DNA of 64,000 bases, taken from contig NZ_BJOV01000003.1 in the NCBI RefSeq assembly GCF_009932475.1, positions 186,001-250,000 of the forward strand, read 5' to 3'. Every line of letters begins with the position of its first letter. The stretch's first letter is position 1. Positions 62,211-64,000 of the stretch are shown here, one piece after another. The notes under the pieces were generated by a model. That model had not been told where the DNA came from, ran no database searches, and saw only the letters and a program-made list of their open reading frames with translations. This stretch comes from Gordonia spumicola (GTDB lineage Bacteria; Actinomycetota; Actinomycetes; Mycobacteriales; Mycobacteriaceae). The translations under genes were made by a program, and so were the position numbers.

Positions 62211-64000
62211 TCAGCGTGAGCGGCGGGCGCGGAGATAGTCGCCGACGACGGCGGCGCCGAGGCCGTCCAGGTCGGGCGCGACCACCCGCCCGCCGATACG
62301 GCGGGCGATCCGGTCGATGAAGTTCGCGAGGCCCGGGTCGTCGCCGAGCCGGAAGAACGTGATCTGCGTGCCCATCCGCGACAGATGGTCGAGTTCGCGG
62401 ACCGTCTTGCCGATGGTCTCCGGATGCGGCGGGTACCAGAAGAACGGTTCGCCGCCGCGCTCCAGATGTGCCGTCGGCTCGCCGTCCGTCACGATCAACA
62501 GCACCGGTTGAGCATTCGGGAACCGCCGGAGATGACGATGTGCGAGCAGCAGCGCATGGTGCAGGTTGGTGCCCTGCTCCATCCTCGGTTCGAGCCCGGT
62601 CAGCTCGTCGACACTCGTCGCGCGGGCCAACCGCCCGAACTCGATCAGATGCAGTTCGTCGGACCGGAAACGTGTCGAGATCAGCTGATTCAACGCGAGC
62701 GCGGTCCGCTTCATCGGCGTCCAGCGGCCCTCCATGACCATCGAGAACGACGTGTCGACGAGCAGCACGACGGCCGCCTGTGTCCGGGCCTCGGTGTCGG
62801 TCACCTCCACGTCGCGGACATCGATCCGCACACTCGTGCCGAGCGCAGTCGGGGTGTCGGACGACGGATCGCCCTGCTCGCCGACGGTCCGCAGGACGGC
62901 ATTGGTGAGCGTACGGGTGACGTCCCACGGCTCGGTGTCGCCGAACGCCCATTCGCGCGTCGCACCGGTCGGCTCGCCGAGACGGCCGGCGAGATCCGCT
63001 CGCCTGTCCCCGCCGCGCGACGACAACTGCGCGGCGACGTCCTTCAGGATCGCCTGGCCCAGGCGGCGCATCGCCTTCGGGCTGAGCTTCAACGACCCGT
63101 CCGCGTCACGTCGGAAGAAGCCCTGATCACGCAGCTCCTTCTCGAGTCGGGTGAGGGTCCGCGCGTCGACTGCCGCGTCCTCGCCGAGCTGGCGGGCGAG
63201 TGCGTCGAGGTCGATGTCCTCCATCTGCGCCCCGGCGTAGCCCTGCGACAGCTGTTCGGCGAGTTCCTCGAGCTCGGCGATGTCGCGGAGAGCGGCCGCG
63301 CCCTCGCCCATGCCCATCGGCTGGTCGCCGGAGAACTCCTGCGAACCGTCCCAGTTCAGGTCGGGTCTGGCCTGGCGGAGCGCGTCGTCCATCCGAGACA
63401 GCGCGCTCATCAGTTCGGGCGAGCCGAACGCCTGCTGTGACAGGCCCGCCAGCTCGGCCTGCTGCTCCGGCGTCAGCGAATTGAAGAACTGCTGCGCCGC
63501 CGCCGACCGTTTGGCGAGAGCGTCGATCAGCTCGTCGATCGTCTCCGGGCCTTCCGGAAAGAACTCGCCGTGCTCGTTCATGAACTCGTCGAAGTCGGCC
63601 TGCGTCGCCCGCCCGTCGTTGTGCTTGTCGAGCAGTTCGTTGAGGTCGGCGAGCATGTCGGCGATCCGCTGACGGTCCTGCGGAGTCGCACCCTGCAGCG
63701 CCTCCTTCATGCCCGCGAAACGCTGGTCGAGCGCTTCACGTCCGAGAAGGTCGGAGATCTTCTCGTAGTCCGCGCGGGCCTCCGGGCTGCGCCAGTCGTA
63801 GTCGGACAGCTCCTGCACGGCCTTCGCGGTCGACGCAGGCAGGTTGCCGATCTGCATCTCGGCGAACCGCGCGTCGTCGTCGAGGTCTCGGGCCAGCTGC
63901 TTGCGCTCGTTCAGGACCGCCGAGTCGAGGAGTTCGCGGATCTCGTCGAACGTGCCGTCGAGGTTGCGGTTCTTCAGCAGTTCGCGACGCCTGCGGTTGG
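62211..64000 (-). CDS. VWA-domain protein, partial (runs off window)
   Basis: 596 codons visible, open at the window end; codons before 63857 read RRRELLKNRNLDGTFDEIRE and continue in frame, so an internal ATG is not the start. The front part is Gln/Glu-rich and helical. The VWA domain sits near the C-terminus: AAVVLLVDTSFSMVMEGRWTPMKR (MIDAS DxSxS), EQGTNLHHALLLAHRHL (Thr) and VLLIVTDGEPTAHL (Asp). Related to Rv0959-type proteins that pair with a Mg-chelatase-like AAA ATPase. No ATPase in view. Confidence 0.85.
   Translation of the reverse strand, partial: NRRRRELLKNRNLDGTFDEIRELLDSAVLNERKQLARDLDDDARFAEMQIGNLPASTAKAVQELSDYDWRSPEARADYEKISDLLGREALDQRFAGMKEALQGATPQDRQRIADMLADLNELLDKHNDGRATQADFDEFMNEHGEFFPEGPETIDELIDALAKRSAAAQQFFNSLTPEQQAELAGLSQQAFGSPELMSALSRMDDALRQARPDLNWDGSQEFSGDQPMGMGEGAAALRDIAELEELAEQLSQGYAGAQMEDIDLDALARQLGEDAAVDARTLTRLEKELRDQGFFRRDADGSLKLSPKAMRRLGQAILKDVAAQLSSRGGDRRADLAGRLGEPTGATREWAFGDTEPWDVTRTLTNAVLRTVGEQGDPSSDTPTALGTSVRIDVRDVEVTDTEARTQAAVVLLVDTSFSMVMEGRWTPMKRTALALNQLISTRFRSDELHLIEFGRLARATSVDELTGLEPRMEQGTNLHHALLLAHRHLRRFPNAQPVLLIVTDGEPTAHLERGGEPFFWYPPHPETIGKTVRELDHLSRMGTQITFFRLGDDPGLANFIDRIARRIGGRVVAPDLDGLGAAVVGDYLRARRSR

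Overview
The window is high-GC actinobacterial DNA. Its gene order closely follows the Mycobacterium tuberculosis Rv0979A-Rv1009 neighbourhood as I recall it: rpmF, mprAB, pepD, moaB2, mscL, ruc, 5-FTHF cyclo-ligase, galU, moeA/glp, rimJ, a GlpR-like gene, pmt, rsmI, pabB, metG, tatD and an rpfB-like start. This points to a mycolic-acid-containing Mycobacteriales genus. Gordonia or a close relative is my best guess, not a proven assignment. Coding density is high and many genes are coupled by ATGA, GTGA or TGATG overlaps. One tRNA-Ala(CGC) is present. No rRNA, CRISPR array or intact IS element was seen.

Layout. 1-8.9 kb: start of a probable rpfB, tatD, a D-aminoacylase-like amidohydrolase, a HAD mutase plus GH65 phosphorylase pair, and metG-pabB. 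8.9-11.3 kb: a DUF222/HNH endonuclease (13E12 type), a gene-poor stretch and a cluster of decayed remnants. 11.3-18.7 kb: rsmI, a TetR regulator with palindromes, protein O-mannosyltransferase, an MFS-Usp pair and a CPA1 antiporter. 18.9-21.4 kb: an AurF-like diiron oxygenase with its ferredoxin-FNR partner. 21.6-24.4 kb: a coupled ESX/WXG100-like, DUF1023 hydrolase and secreted HNH nuclease set. 24.4-25.7 kb: alkB-tag repair operon. 25.8-27.4 kb: a self-contained 31-residue peptide gene, tRNA-Ala and a HIRAN protein. 27.5-31.8 kb: secreted lipase and M28 peptidase facing a TetR gene with an operator between them.

31.8-42.6 kb: a division pair (GlpR-like membrane protein and Glp/MoeA) around a GNAT gene, then galU, 5-FTHF cyclo-ligase, the redox chaperone ruc under a perfect CIRCE operator, a 5'-truncated AGCS symporter, NhaA, a SAF-domain protein, MscL with a long P/Q/Y tail, and heme oxygenase behind an iron-box-like site. 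42.4-46.8 kb: moaB2, pepD, mprB, mprA (envelope stress). 46.8-49.3 kb: a second AurF/FNR module whose oxygenase gene looks frameshifted. 49.4-55.5 kb: an SDR and the BCCT transporter-betB-betA choline/betaine operon. 55.6-60.4 kb: rpmF with a strong terminator, an AEC transporter, and the ATP-grasp/alpha-E/transglutaminase operon. 60.4-64 kb: a Mug-type glycosylase, an endonuclease/exonuclease/phosphatase gene interrupted by an in-frame TGA, and the C-terminal part of a VWA protein running off the window.

Least understood: the two paralogous AurF-FNR modules, the WXG-like/DUF1023/nuclease set, the 31-residue peptide gene, and the ATP-grasp/alpha-E/transglutaminase operon. Several lesions (truncated AGCS, TGA-split phosphatase, frameshifted AurF copy, remnants at 10.7-11.3 kb) need read-level confirmation.
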